DNA from: Pedobacter ginsengisoli
GTDB lineage: Bacteria > Bacteroidota > Bacteroidia > Sphingobacteriales > Sphingobacteriaceae
Direction: 5' to 3'
Assembly: GCF_002736205.1 (NCBI RefSeq)
Contig: NZ_CP024091.1
Location: 1,860,001 to 1,924,000 of the forward strand
DNA: 64,000 nt
The translations under genes and the position numbers were made by a program. A model generated the notes under the pieces. That model saw only the letters and a program-made list of their open reading frames with translations, was not told where the DNA came from and ran no database searches. Position 1 is the first letter of the stretch. Each line of letters begins with the position of its first letter. Shown piece after piece: positions 18,925 through 28,691 of this stretch.

Positions 18925-21102
18925 ATGTTTGATCGTCCCATAAGAAGTATCCACGATTTCTTGCTTAGCACATATTTCGCTGATGGTCTGAGAATTACCT
19001 TCGGCGTTCTTTGTCCTTCCTTAATTTTAGCTCAATTTGGAATGCTCCAATATGGTATGACTTTATCATTGGGAGCTTTATGCGCAAGTGTTGTTGATTC
19101 TCCAGGTCCAATTGTACATCGCAGAAATGCCATGTTAATCACTACAGTCTTAATTACGCTAATATTTATTATTGTAGGCCTTACAAACAGCAATATTTAT
19201 TTTACCGGGATTGTTATTGCTTGTTTCAGTTTTGTTTTCTCTATGTTTTTCTTGTACGGCCTCAGAGCCGCTGCAATTGGAACAGCTTCATTGCTCATCA
19301 TGGTTTTAAGTATTGATGACATCCGCCCATGGACTGAAGTTCTCTTTTCTGCCTTACTTATCTTTGCCGGCAGCATTTGGTATACTTTACTTAGCTATTT
19401 TTTTTACAGATTAAGGCCATATAGAATTGTTCAACAAACACTTAGTGATTCAATACATTCAGTAAGTGAATTTTTAAGAGCTAAAGCGAAATTTTATCGT
19501 CAAAATACAAACTATGATGACAACTATGCCGATTTACTTCAACTTCAGGTTACGGTCCACGAAAAACAAGACGCTGTCAGAGAGGTATTATTTAAAACTA
19601 GAGAAATAGTTAGAGAGACTACCCCCGAAGGCAGGTTTCTGCTCTTAGTTTTTGTTGATATGGTTGATCTTTTTGAACAAGTCATGTCTACTTATTATAA
19701 TTACAAGCAACTCCATGAACAGTTCGATGCTTCGGGTATTTTAATTCATTACGAATCAGTTATTATAAGAATTGCAGATGAGTTGGACGATATTGCCTTT
19801 TCTTTAAAAACCGGGAGTACCCCTAGCCTACCCACTTCGTTAATTGAAGATATAGATAAACTAAAAAATGAGATCACAGCACTTGAAGTAAACAATACAG
19901 AAAACAAATATAACACTCTTGGAATCATCGCTTTAAAGAATATAGAAGTAAACATAGAAAACATCCTTTCCAGAATTAAAACTATCAATGGATATTTTAA
20001 TAAAAGCGAGAAAAAGAATCTGAAACCGCGAAAAATTGAAGTTGAAAGGTTTGTAACTAGACAAAATATTGATTTCAAACTACTAATTGAAAATATAACC
20101 TTCAATTCTTCAACTTTCAGGCATTCGCTAAGAGTTGCCATAGTAATGCTTATTGGTTTTATTGTGGCCAAATCTTTGGATTTCTCACATAGCTATTGGA
20201 TTCTTTTAACCATTCTGGTAATATCTAAACCTGGTTTTAGTTTAGCAAAAAAAAGAAATATAGAGCGTTTGGTGGGAACAGTAATTGGCGCATTTGTTGG
20301 CATGGGGATACTAGTTTACATTCAAGATAAAAACACGTTGTTTGTGATTTTACTGATATGTATGATTGGTTGCTATAGCTTTCAGCGTAAAAATTATGTG
20401 GTAAGCGTACTCTTCATGACACCCTACATACTGGTATTATTTGATTTTCTTGGACTTGGAAGTATTTCTTTAGCTCGAGAAAGAATCTATGATACGTTAA
20501 TAGGTTCGGGTATTGCTTTAATGGCAAGTTATTCATTATTTCCAAACTGGGAGTACGAAAAGCTCAAAGAAGCTATGGTTGATACACTAATTGCCAATAT
20601 AAAATATTTTGAACAGGTTAAGCTTTGTTATTCAGAACAAGTTACAGATTTAACAAACTATAAAGTTGCCAGAAAAGAAGTTTATGTGACTACAGCAAAT
20701 CTAGCCTCGCTGTTTCAGCGAATGTTTTCAGAACCAAAAAGCAAACAGATTATGATGAAAGAGCTGCATCAATTTACTGCATTAAATCACCTCTTATCAT
20801 CTTATATAGCTACCTTATCTTTGTATTATAAGGAGCATTCCTTTATTTTTCCAAATTTTGAAGAGTTAAACCCCATCACGCAAAACACTGTTTACCTACT
20901 TAACCTGGCTTCCGAAAACTTATTTAAAAATACAGATACAGTAAGTAATGTTCCATTAATAAGAAGAAATATAAATCCTAATGCTGATGAACAAAGCGAT
21001 GAGGTAATCATTGCAGAACAATTTGATACGATTCAGAAAGTAGCATATGACATCTATAAATTATCAGAAGTCATATCTAAAACTACCAAAAGAAATATTT
21101 AA
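18925..21102 (+). CDS. FUSC-family inner-membrane protein (YccS/YhfK type)
   Basis: A 725-residue membrane protein with two blocks of hydrophobic helices (about residues 15-165 and 395-520), each followed by a long soluble helical part. This is the YccS-like arrangement of the fusaric-acid-resistance superfamily. The second block begins with RHSLRVAIVMLIGFIVAKSL, a typical FUSC start. Members are thought to export aromatic acids, but this branch is uncharacterised. ATG at 18925 was preferred to GTG at 18913. A terminator follows. Confidence 0.85.
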   Translation: MFDRPIRSIHDFLLSTYFADGLRITFGVLCPSLILAQFGMLQYGMTLSLGALCASVVDSPGPIVHRRNAMLITTVLITLIFIIVGLTNSNIYFTGIVIACFSFVFSMFFLYGLRAAAIGTASLLIMVLSIDDIRPWTEVLFSALLIFAGSIWYTLLSYFFYRLRPYRIVQQTLSDSIHSVSEFLRAKAKFYRQNTNYDDNYADLLQLQVTVHEKQDAVREVLFKTREIVRETTPEGRFLLLVFVDMVDLFEQVMSTYYNYKQLHEQFDASGILIHYESVIIRIADELDDIAFSLKTGSTPSLPTSLIEDIDKLKNEITALEVNNTENKYNTLGIIALKNIEVNIENILSRIKTINGYFNKSEKKNLKPRKIEVERFVTRQNIDFKLLIENITFNSSTFRHSLRVAIVMLIGFIVAKSLDFSHSYWILLTILVISKPGFSLAKKRNIERLVGTVIGAFVGMGILVYIQDKNTLFVILLICMIGCYSFQRKNYVVSVLFMTPYILVLFDFLGLGSISLARERIYDTLIGSGIALMASYSLFPNWEYEKLKEAMVDTLIANIKYFEQVKLCYSEQVTDLTNYKVARKEVYVTTANLASLFQRMFSEPKSKQIMMKELHQFTALNHLLSSYIATLSLYYKEHSFIFPNFEELNPITQNTVYLLNLASENLFKNTDTVSNVPLIRRNINPNADEQSDEVIIAEQFDTIQKVAYDIYKLSEVISKTTKRNI

Positions 21103-21124
21103 AAGAAGCTTTATTTAAGCCAAT

Positions 21125-21158
21125 AAAAAAGGTCCAGATGTTATGTCTGGACCTTTTT
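21125..21158. terminator. Bidirectional terminator between the FUSC gene and bioB
   Basis: AAAAAGGTCCAGA (21126-21138 region) pairs with TCTGGACCTTTTT (21146-21158) around TGTTATG. Both sides have A/T tracts, so it serves the two convergent genes. Confidence 0.85.
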
Positions 21159-21176
21159 CATAATCTTTTCGGATAA

Positions 21177-22187
21177 TTAAATTGCCGTTTCTTCCTGTTT
21201 ATCAGCAATTGTATTTACTGGTCTGCCATTTTTAAAAGCATCCCGGGTTTTTAAACCAAGAAGTTCAAACATAGCCATATCATCAATAAATGCCGGATTT
21301 GGTGTTGTTAATAATTTATCTCCTGCAAAAATAGAGCTTGCACCTGCCATAAAGCAAAATGCCTGCTCCAACGTACTCATTTCATTTCTACCGGCCGAAA
21401 GGCGAACAACAGAATTTGGCATAACAATACGTGCGGTAGCAATCATCCTAACCATATCCCATATTGGAACACGGGGTTGTGATTCTAGTGGGGTTCCTTT
21501 AACAGGTACTAAAGCATTTACCGGAACAGACTCAGGATGCACAGCCATATTAGATAAGGTTTGAAGCATAGAAACCCTGTCTTCAACAGTTTCACCTAAT
21601 CCGATAATTCCTCCACTACATACCGTTAATTTCGCCTTACGTACATTTTTTATGGTATTTAAACGATCGTCATAAGTACGGGTAGAGATAATACGTTTAT
21701 AATCATCCTCTGAAGTATCAATGTTGTGGTTGTAAGCATACAAACCTGCATCTGCAAGTCTCTGAGCCTGATTTTCAGTAAGCATGCCCAATGTACAGCA
21801 TACCTCCATATCCATATCATTTACGGCCTTCACCATTTCAATTACACGATCAAAGTCGCGGTTATCACGTACTTCGCGCCATGCAGCACCCATACATAAA
21901 CGTGATGCACCACCTTCTTTCGCTTTTACAGCTGCACTCACTACCTGACTTACCTGCATAAGCGGCTGAACTTCCAGATCAGTATGGTAACGTGCAGCCT
22001 GTGGACAATATGAACAATCCTCGGCGCAGCCACCTGTTTTTATAGAGATCAAAGAACTCACCTGCACTTCTGCGTAATCTTTATTCTCGCGATGTATAGT
22101 TGCGGCTTCGTAAACGAGATCCAAAAATGGTTTATGGTATATGGCTGATATTTCTTCCTTCGTCCAGTTGTGTTTTGTTGGTTGCAT
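21177..22187 (-). CDS. bioB: Biotin synthase
   Basis: A radical SAM enzyme that inserts sulfur into dethiobiotin. The 336-residue product carries the radical SAM cysteines in CAEDCSYC (Cys54, Cys58, Cys61), the conserved YNHNIDTS, and [10 protein letters not shown] and VRLSAGR segments that bind SAM and the [2Fe-2S] cluster. It lies 19 bases after mgtE and is the last gene of a leftward run (WbqC-corA-mgtE-bioB). No other biotin gene is present nearby and no BirA-type operator was seen. Confidence 0.96.
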   Translation of the reverse strand: MQPTKHNWTKEEISAIYHKPFLDLVYEAATIHRENKDYAEVQVSSLISIKTGGCAEDCSYCPQAARYHTDLEVQPLMQVSQVVSAAVKAKEGGASRLCMGAAWREVRDNRDFDRVIEMVKAVNDMDMEVCCTLGMLTENQAQRLADAGLYAYNHNIDTSEDDYKRIISTRTYDDRLNTIKNVRKAKLTVCSGGIIGLGETVEDRVSMLQTLSNMAVHPESVPVNALVPVKGTPLESQPRVPIWDMVRMIATARIVMPNSVVRLSAGRNEMSTLEQAFCFMAGASSIFAGDKLLTTPNPAFIDDMAMFELLGLKTRDAFKNGRPVNTIADKQEETAI

Positions 22188-22206
22188 ATAATAATGAATA
22201 ATAGAA

Positions 22207-23556
22207 TTAAAGTAAAAGTTCGCTCGCTAAGCCTAGCAGGAGCAAAAATCCGAAAACATCTGTAAATGTTGTAATAATTATTGAAGAAGCAATGGCTGGA
22301 TCAATTCCAACACGTTTTAAAATTAACGGAATACCTGCGCCGGTAATGCCGGCTATTAATAAATTGCCTGTCATGGCCATAAAAATAACCAGCCCCAGCA
22401 TTGGGTTGGAATCAAAAACTATTGCAAATAAAAATACAATTAAGCCTGTTACGGCACCGTTAATAAGACCAACAGAAACCTCTTTTAATACTGTTCTATA
22501 AGCCTGATTGTCTGTAAGGTCATATAATGAAATCCTTCTTACCGTTACAGCAAGTGCCTGGGTCGCTGCGTTTCCGCCCATACCAGCAATAATTGTCATG
22601 TATGCAGGTAATACTTCAATCAGTTTAATAGTAGGCTCAAAATGCCTGATAACACCTGATGCCAGAAAAGCTGTTCCTAGATTCAAAATCAACCAAGGCA
22701 AACGTGATTTTACAGCCTCAATCCAGTTACCACTTAATTCCTCATCTTCTGATACCCCTGATATCTTCAAGATATCCTCAGTATTTTCATCTTCCAGAAC
22801 ATCTATAACATCGTCAAATGTTACGCGCCCAAGCAATTTCATATCACTATCTAAAACGGGAATACTGGTAATATTATATTGAGAAATAAGTCTGGCCACC
22901 TCTTCCTGATCCGTATCAGGATGAACCCAGGCAACCTCAGCTTTAACAAGCTCAGTTATTTTTACGTTTCCTTTGGCTTTAATGATGTCTTTCAAAGAAA
23001 CGATTCCCTGAAAAGTATTCTCATCATCTATTACATAAACAGTATAAAACTCTTCAATTTCTTCACTTTGATGGATAATCTCATCGATAGCATCCTTCTT
23101 GGTAAGGTTTAAATTTATCCGGATAAATTCCGTATTCATCAAACCACCGGCGGTTTCTTCGTGGTAGCTTAATAAATTACGAATGCTCGAAGCATCATCT
23201 TCGCTCAGATCCTCAAGAATTTCTTTCTGCTCGTGTTCTTCAAGCTGAGATATGATGTCTGTGGCATCATCATAGTCCAGTTCCTCAACAATCTCTGTCC
23301 GCTTATCAGGATGAAGTTGTAGTAAAAGTTCCTCTGGATGCGATTCTTCATGCATTTCTGAAATTACTTCAGAAGCCGTCTCAACAGATAAGAGATTGAT
23401 TATGCGTTGTCTATCATCTTTAGTTAAACTTTCAAATAAGATCGCAATTTCAGACGCGTGATACTCTTCCAGAATAACCTGAAGTTCTTCATCACTACCG
23501 CCTAAAGCCGCCTTAATCTTAGATACGTCTGTTTTGTCTAGATCGAAAGATTGCAT
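22207..23556 (-). CDS. mgtE: MgtE-type magnesium transporter
   Basis: A Mg2+ channel gated by cytoplasmic Mg2+. Domains in order: an N-terminal superhelical MgtE_N domain (about residues 10-125, with acidic repeats such as [18 protein letters not shown]), a CBS pair (about 130-255), the plug helix, and five membrane helices from residue 285. The pore helix motif appears as [19 protein letters not shown]. The length of 449 residues is standard. It is 27 bases downstream of corA, so two unrelated Mg2+ systems share one transcript. Confidence 0.94.
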   Translation of the reverse strand: MQSFDLDKTDVSKIKAALGGSDEELQVILEEYHASEIAILFESLTKDDRQRIINLLSVETASEVISEMHEESHPEELLLQLHPDKRTEIVEELDYDDATDIISQLEEHEQKEILEDLSEDDASSIRNLLSYHEETAGGLMNTEFIRINLNLTKKDAIDEIIHQSEEIEEFYTVYVIDDENTFQGIVSLKDIIKAKGNVKITELVKAEVAWVHPDTDQEEVARLISQYNITSIPVLDSDMKLLGRVTFDDVIDVLEDENTEDILKISGVSEDEELSGNWIEAVKSRLPWLILNLGTAFLASGVIRHFEPTIKLIEVLPAYMTIIAGMGGNAATQALAVTVRRISLYDLTDNQAYRTVLKEVSVGLINGAVTGLIVFLFAIVFDSNPMLGLVIFMAMTGNLLIAGITGAGIPLILKRVGIDPAIASSIIITTFTDVFGFLLLLGLASELLL

Positions 23557-23583
23557 AAGCCGCTAAGGTAAGAATAATCAGTT

Positions 23584-24705
23584 CTATTTAAACCATCCCT
23601 TACGCCAGAAATATATGATTTGTGCTATTGCAATAATGCCCATACCAATCATAGTGTATAAATATCCGTGAGCTGCATATAACTCCGGCATATTTTTAGG
23701 TAATAATTTGCCTGTAACAGGATCCTGAATTGCAAAATTCATCCCATAAATCCCTGCAATAAATGTTAGTGGAATAAAGATTGAAGAGATAATAGTAAGC
23801 ACCTTCATAATCTCATTCATTCTATTACTTATCATAGATAAATACATATCCAGATTACTTATCGAAATCTCTTTTAGGGACTCAACCACATCTATGATCT
23901 GAATACAGTGATCATATGCATCTTTGATATAAAGCTTTGTTTGCTCAGTAATCAAAGGACTATCACTTCTCAGGATATCATTTAACTTGTCTCTTTCAGG
24001 CCAAACCACTCTCCTAATACCAATTAGATTTCGTTTAATAATCTGAGTATCAAACATTACTGATTTATCCGGCTTATCAAAAAGGCGATCTTCAATAGTA
24101 TCCAAATCCTCACCCCAGGCCCCCAAAATCACAAAATAAGTATCCACAATAATATCCATCAGAGCATACATCAAATAACTGCTTCCCGCTATCCTGATGT
24201 TTCCTTTTCCACCTTTTAACCGCGCGCGTATGGGCTCCAAACAGTCTTCATAACTTTCCTGCAGTGTAAATAATGTATTATCGGTCAGTAAAAATGAAAC
24301 CTGTACATTATCAAGATCCTTACTCTCATCAAAATGGAGCATCCTGCTTATTGCAAAATCATAACTTCCATATTCCTCAAATTTTGGACGCTGATAAGTA
24401 CGTGTAATGTCCTCCAGAACAAGCTTGTTTACATTAAAATCTGCAGACAAGGTCTCGAACATTGCTAATGAATCGTATCCTTTAATTTCAATCCAAAACG
24501 TAAAATTCTTATCAGAAACAATTTGAGCCACATTATTTAAAGAACTAAGCTCTTTAACCTCGTAATGATCCGCGCTATACTTATAGAGCTTAATTACAGG
24601 TTTTAAAGCATTCTCGTCAATATAAATCTGGCCTGGGCTCGAACCTGCTACTGGCAACGAATACTTTTTATGCTTATGATGCTTACGTTTTGTTTGTTTA
24701 CCCAT
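23584..24705 (-). CDS. corA: CorA-family magnesium/cobalt transporter
   Basis: A pentameric Mg2+/Co2+ channel. The 373-residue product has the large soluble funnel domain followed by two C-terminal helices. The signature GMN occurs in FIAGIYGMNF, and the last residues are basic (FWRKGWFK). ATG at 24705 gives a basic, His/Lys-rich N-terminus (KRKHHKHKK) that might bind metal; the upstream TTG at 24756 would overlap the previous gene. The WbqC gene stops one base before this start, so the two are tightly coupled. Confidence 0.93.
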   Translation of the reverse strand: MGKQTKRKHHKHKKYSLPVAGSSPGQIYIDENALKPVIKLYKYSADHYEVKELSSLNNVAQIVSDKNFTFWIEIKGYDSLAMFETLSADFNVNKLVLEDITRTYQRPKFEEYGSYDFAISRMLHFDESKDLDNVQVSFLLTDNTLFTLQESYEDCLEPIRARLKGGKGNIRIAGSSYLMYALMDIIVDTYFVILGAWGEDLDTIEDRLFDKPDKSVMFDTQIIKRNLIGIRRVVWPERDKLNDILRSDSPLITEQTKLYIKDAYDHCIQIIDVVESLKEISISNLDMYLSMISNRMNEIMKVLTIISSIFIPLTFIAGIYGMNFAIQDPVTGKLLPKNMPELYAAHGYLYTMIGMGIIAIAQIIYFWRKGWFK

Positions 24706-24706
24706 A

Positions 24707-25318
24707 TTAGATATATGATTTGGATTGTGGCCCTTGGTTAAACAGCAAGTCAACAATACTTAAATTTGGTTTAAACCCTTCTCTGTCATCAAAAACCTGA
24801 AAATAAGGCTTATATATCGTATTGTCATTAACTTTTTTAAAATGTATTTTAGACCTGTAATCCAGATCAGGAGCTATATCATCAAAATATTCACTAGTAA
24901 ATTCAAGCTTAACTTCTCTCTTAAGCTGCTTTAAGATCCATTCCAACAACTCCAGATTAAAATCAAAAAGAAACTCAAACTTATTATGATAAAAATGAGC
25001 AAACTCATCCTCATAAAACTCGAAGTAAGCAGAGTTTCGGTAGCAGCTCTCAAAACTCTTCCAATGTAGCCTTTGCCAGTTAAACTCGTTGCTTATTTTA
25101 ACATCTTTAACTTTCGTATGTACTTTATTTCCTCTAATAACTGGTACAATAAGATCTAAACTTCCATTTGGCGAATATATCCTGGCTCTGTTTCTATAGG
25201 TTTGTTTAGGGAAATGCTCCTCCTTTTCAATTAAAAAATAACCCTCAAAGTCTTTTAAACCAGAGAAATAACTAATAGGCGGAAGATAAAAAAGGGGGAA
25301 TATAGCTGAACTTTGCAT
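24707..25318 (-). CDS. WbqC-family protein
   Basis: A 203-residue protein of the WbqC-like family, found in polysaccharide and O-antigen clusters; its activity is not established. Typical parts are the beginning FPLFYLPPISYFSGL, an early RNRARIYSPNGSLDLIVPVI and SNEFNWQRLHWKSFESCYR. It is cytoplasmic by sequence. ATG at 25318 is chosen because the upstream frame would run into the divergent acyltransferase gene, whose start is 38 bases away. Confidence 0.85.
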   Translation of the reverse strand: MQSSAIFPLFYLPPISYFSGLKDFEGYFLIEKEEHFPKQTYRNRARIYSPNGSLDLIVPVIRGNKVHTKVKDVKISNEFNWQRLHWKSFESCYRNSAYFEFYEDEFAHFYHNKFEFLFDFNLELLEWILKQLKREVKLEFTSEYFDDIAPDLDYRSKIHFKKVNDNTIYKPYFQVFDDREGFKPNLSIVDLLFNQGPQSKSYI

Positions 25319-25356
25319 CTGATAATTTATGTTTGCATTCTCAATTCGCCAAATTA

Positions 25357-26241
25357 ATGATAAAAAAAAGCTTTTCTTATATAGGAATATTTTTTTTGAA
25401 CTTTTTGTCTCTCCTACCAACCTCTCTGTTGTATATTTTTGCGGCACTACTCTACTATCCCTTATATTATGTTCTCGGCTACCGTAAAAAAGTTGTCCGC
25501 GAAAACCTTGTTAAATCCTTCCCCAATAAAAATATTGAAGAAATTATTAAAATTGAGAAAGCCTTTTACAAGCACTTCACCCGCCTGGTAATTGAAACAA
25601 TAAAGATGGCCTCCATTTCAAAAGAGGAATTACTGAAGAGGGTTAAATTCAATAATTTAGAATTAATAGAAAAGCATGTAAAAAATGGACAAAGTATACT
25701 GGCATGTACTGGTCATTATTGTAATTGGGAATGGGGCATGCTGGCTATTAGTCTAACCTTATGCCCGCAGAGTTATGTAATTTTCAAACCGATTAACAAT
25801 CAGCTTTTTAACAGCTGGTTTTATAAAATGAGAACCAGATTTGGGAACAGATTTATTGCTATGAAACAGACACTTAGAATGTTAGCATCTACAAAAAATG
25901 AACTAACAATGTTTTGTTTTGCTAACGACCAAACTCCTGTTGGCCACCAAATTCAATACTGGCTACCCTTCCTAAATCAGCGCACGCCTGTATTACTTGG
26001 ATTAGAAAAAGTAGCTTTGCAAACCAATAGACCGGTAATCTATTTCAAAATGAAGTATATAAAAAATGGTTATTATGAGGTAGATTGCGAGACAATATGT
26101 GATGATCCGAGCACCACAGCAGAATATCAAATTACCAATATGAGTTTCAATATCCTTGAAAATATGATCAACGAAAACCCGGCCTACTGGTTATGGAGTC
26201 ATAGACGATGGAAACACAGTAAACAAGAAAATGCAGGATAA
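25357..26241 (+). CDS. LpxL-type lysophospholipid/lipid A acyltransferase
   Basis: The 294-residue product has an N-terminal membrane anchor (residues about 8-40) and the acyltransferase pattern: the catalytic H-x4-E motif appears as HYCNWEW, followed by later conserved NDQTPVGHQIQYWLPFLNQ and the C-terminal WLWSHRRWK. Such proteins add a secondary acyl chain to lipid A or to other lipids at the inner membrane. ATG at 25357 is preferred to TTG at 25333. The next gene follows with no gap, suggesting a two-gene envelope operon. Confidence 0.87.
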   Translation: MIKKSFSYIGIFFLNFLSLLPTSLLYIFAALLYYPLYYVLGYRKKVVRENLVKSFPNKNIEEIIKIEKAFYKHFTRLVIETIKMASISKEELLKRVKFNNLELIEKHVKNGQSILACTGHYCNWEWGMLAISLTLCPQSYVIFKPINNQLFNSWFYKMRTRFGNRFIAMKQTLRMLASTKNELTMFCFANDQTPVGHQIQYWLPFLNQRTPVLLGLEKVALQTNRPVIYFKMKYIKNGYYEVDCETICDDPSTTAEYQITNMSFNILENMINENPAYWLWSHRRWKHSKQENAG

Positions 26242-27258
26242 ATGGAACCAAGTGTAGCAGTAGTAATCTTGAATTGGAATGGGCAAGCTTTGCTTCAGCA
26301 ATTTTTACCCGGCGTAATTCAATCAAAATACAGTAATTTACAATTAATAGTGGGCGACAATGCCTCTACAGACAATTCAATTGAGTTTCTAAAAGCCAAT
26401 TATCCTCAAATAAGAATTATACAAAACAATGCAAATTATGGATTTGCGGAAGGATACCGTAAAATACTGGAACAGGTTGATGCAGAATATTATGTGCTTT
26501 TAAATTCAGATGTGGAAGTTCCGGAAAACTGGATACAGCCGGTTATAGACATGATGCAAAAAGACAGCAGTATTGCTGTTGCCCAGCCTAAAATAAAATG
26601 GCAAAAAAACAGAAGCGAATTTGAATATGCAGGTGCAGCCGGGGGTTACCTGGATTTGCACGGATTCCCATTTTGCAGGGGTCGGCTATTCGATACCGTT
26701 GAATCAGATCATGGCCAGTACAACGATTCAACTGAGATATTTTGGGCTAGTGGAGCGGCCTTATTCATAAAAAGCAAACAATGGAAAGAAGTAGGCGGCC
26801 TGGATCCTGATTTTTTTGCTCATATGGAAGAAATTGACCTTTGCTGGCGCTTAAAAAACCTTGGTTATAAAGTTGCCTATTGTGCCGATGCAGAAGTTTA
26901 TCACGTCGGCGGCGGCACTCTAAGTGCAAATAACCCTTATAAAACCTATTTAAACTTCAGAAACAACCTGATTATTCTTCAAAAGAACCTGCCAATAGGC
27001 GATGCTTATTCAAGGATATTTATAAGAATGTGCCTTGATTTTATTGCCTGGATTCATTTTCTGCTTCAAGGAAAAACAGACTTTGCTTTTGCTATTAATA
27101 AAGCACATTTTCATTTCCTTAAAAGCCTATTGGCCAACGGCAGGAAAAGAACAGCTAAACAAATCAGCTTTCAAAAGCACGTTGGCCAATATCCTTCAAG
27201 CATTGTATATGCCTATTTTATCAAGAAAATTAGGTTTTTCAGTCAGTTAAAAATCTAA
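26242..27258 (+). CDS. Family 2 glycosyltransferase
   Basis: A 338-residue GT-A fold enzyme. The N-terminal VAVVILNWNGQALLQQFLP, the GDNASTDNS segment and the LLNSDVEVPENW motif (a DxD-like metal site) place it with rhamnosyl/galactofuranosyl-like GT2 enzymes. A hydrophobic segment near residues 255-275 could anchor it to the membrane. Its start codon abuts the stop of the acyltransferase gene, so a role in lipopolysaccharide or glycolipid assembly is likely. The sugar donor cannot be told. Its 3' end overlaps the convergent peptidase gene by 4 bases. Confidence 0.88.
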   Translation: MEPSVAVVILNWNGQALLQQFLPGVIQSKYSNLQLIVGDNASTDNSIEFLKANYPQIRIIQNNANYGFAEGYRKILEQVDAEYYVLLNSDVEVPENWIQPVIDMMQKDSSIAVAQPKIKWQKNRSEFEYAGAAGGYLDLHGFPFCRGRLFDTVESDHGQYNDSTEIFWASGAALFIKSKQWKEVGGLDPDFFAHMEEIDLCWRLKNLGYKVAYCADAEVYHVGGGTLSANNPYKTYLNFRNNLIILQKNLPIGDAYSRIFIRMCLDFIAWIHFLLQGKTDFAFAINKAHFHFLKSLLANGRKRTAKQISFQKHVGQYPSSIVYAYFIKKIRFFSQLKI

Positions 27259-28223
27259 TTTTTCTTCTCAGGAACAAACAATATTGCCCCTTCCCTGCTT
27301 GCAACACTTACAATAGCCTTGTAAATATAATCGCAAACCAGTTTTTCGCCGGCTATATTGATGTGGGCAATATCATCTTCAGGAGTATGATACTGAGGGT
27401 GTCCACCTGTATGAAAACCCAATACAGAAATGTTCTTTCTATAAAATGATACATGGTCAGAACCACCTACATCATAAGCAATTACAATTGGGTTAATGCC
27501 AACCTGCGGGCCCAGACTTTTCATTAAATCCATACCACCATCAAAAGAAGCAGCACCTCCCATATACAATTGCTTTTCAGCATTCATTCTACCCACCATA
27601 TCCATATTAAGCATCAATTTGATAGAAGATAACGGAACCAAAGGATGTTCAATAAAATACCTGGATCCTAATAAGCCCTGCTCCTCAGCACCGAAAGCTA
27701 TTAAAAGCACACTGCGTTTTAAATCTTTTCTATTGGCCGACAATTTCTCTGCAATTTCCAATAAAGCGGCAGTTCCACTTGCATTATCATCAGCACCGAG
27801 ATGTATACCTACAGTATCAGGCTTTTTAGAAGATGGCCCACCCATCCCTAAATGATCGTAATGAGCACCAAGTACAATAAACTCATTCTTTAAAACAGGA
27901 TCACTCCCCTCAATAAAACCAATTACGTTCTGAGTTTTAACTCGGGGTGTATCCGTAACCCCTTTTTTTACACGGATTTTGGCAATAAATTCCTGAACAT
28001 AACTACCGTTAAAAGACTTAATTCCAGCCTTTTTAAAGTCCTTTATTAGATAACTAACAACCTTCTTGTTCTGCTTAGTCCCGGGAAAACGACCCGCCAT
28101 TTTTGGTGATGCGAGAAATGAAATATGCCCAAGGATCTCCTTCTCAGTAGCATCAGTTTGTGCAATAGCACCCAAGCCCATTGCCAAACCAACAACAGTT
28201 AATAAATACTTTTTAACCTGCAT
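27255..28223 (-). CDS. Secreted M28-family zinc aminopeptidase
   Basis: The 322-residue product has a signal peptide ending near AIAQ and an M28 peptidase domain. The metal ligands fit the pattern: His and Asp in GAHYDHLG and GADDNASGTAALLE, Glu in FGAEEQGLLGSR, Asp in NMDMVGR, and His in FHTGGHPQYHTPEDD. It probably removes N-terminal residues in the periplasm. The start overlaps the end of aroQ by 11 bases, so the two are cotranscribed. Confidence 0.92.
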   Translation of the reverse strand: MQVKKYLLTVVGLAMGLGAIAQTDATEKEILGHISFLASPKMAGRFPGTKQNKKVVSYLIKDFKKAGIKSFNGSYVQEFIAKIRVKKGVTDTPRVKTQNVIGFIEGSDPVLKNEFIVLGAHYDHLGMGGPSSKKPDTVGIHLGADDNASGTAALLEIAEKLSANRKDLKRSVLLIAFGAEEQGLLGSRYFIEHPLVPLSSIKLMLNMDMVGRMNAEKQLYMGGAASFDGGMDLMKSLGPQVGINPIVIAYDVGGSDHVSFYRKNISVLGFHTGGHPQYHTPEDDIAHINIAGEKLVCDYIYKAIVSVASREGAILFVPEKKN

Positions 28224-28647
28224 TATTCTGAGTTTTTAAAAAACTTTCAATTGCCAGTCTGTATCCATCCATACCAAAGCCAGTTAAAACGCCTTTACAG
28301 TTCTTACCTGTTAACGAAACATGCCTGTATTCCTCTCTTGCATAAATATTTGATATATGCACCTCAATTACAGGAGTTTTAATAGCGGCAATTGCATCAG
28401 CAATAGCTACCGAAGTATGTGTGTAAGCTCCCCCATTTAGCACAATGCCATCATAATCAAAACCAACCTCGTGCAGCTTATTAACAAGCTCACCCTCAAC
28501 ATTACTCTGGTAATAATCAATATCAATGATACCGAACATTTCACGCAACTGCGGAATGTATTGATCAAAGCTTAAATTTCCATAAATACCCGGCTCTCTA
28601 ACCCCTAAAAGGTTTAAATTTGGACCATTAATAATTTGTATCTTCAT
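28213..28647 (-). CDS. aroQ: Type II 3-dehydroquinate dehydratase
   Basis: Third step of the shikimate pathway. The 144-residue product is full length for the dodecameric type II enzyme. Conserved elements are GPNLNLLGVREPGIYG with the catalytic Tyr, NGGAYTHTSVAIADA with the substrate-binding Asn, and EVHISNIYAREEYRH with the catalytic His. It is divergent from xerD, an adjacency I know from other Bacteroidetes. Confidence 0.96.
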   Translation of the reverse strand: MKIQIINGPNLNLLGVREPGIYGNLSFDQYIPQLREMFGIIDIDYYQSNVEGELVNKLHEVGFDYDGIVLNGGAYTHTSVAIADAIAAIKTPVIEVHISNIYAREEYRHVSLTGKNCKGVLTGFGMDGYRLAIESFLKTQNNAG

Positions 28648-28691
28648 CAGTTCAAACTTAAAGCTAAAAACTTACATCAGAAAATTTTTGT

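Noticed and set aside
24705-25318. Mg2+ riboswitch controlling corA/mgtE
   Set aside because: corA begins one base after the preceding gene and the mgtE gap is 27 bases, which leaves no room for an M-box leader.
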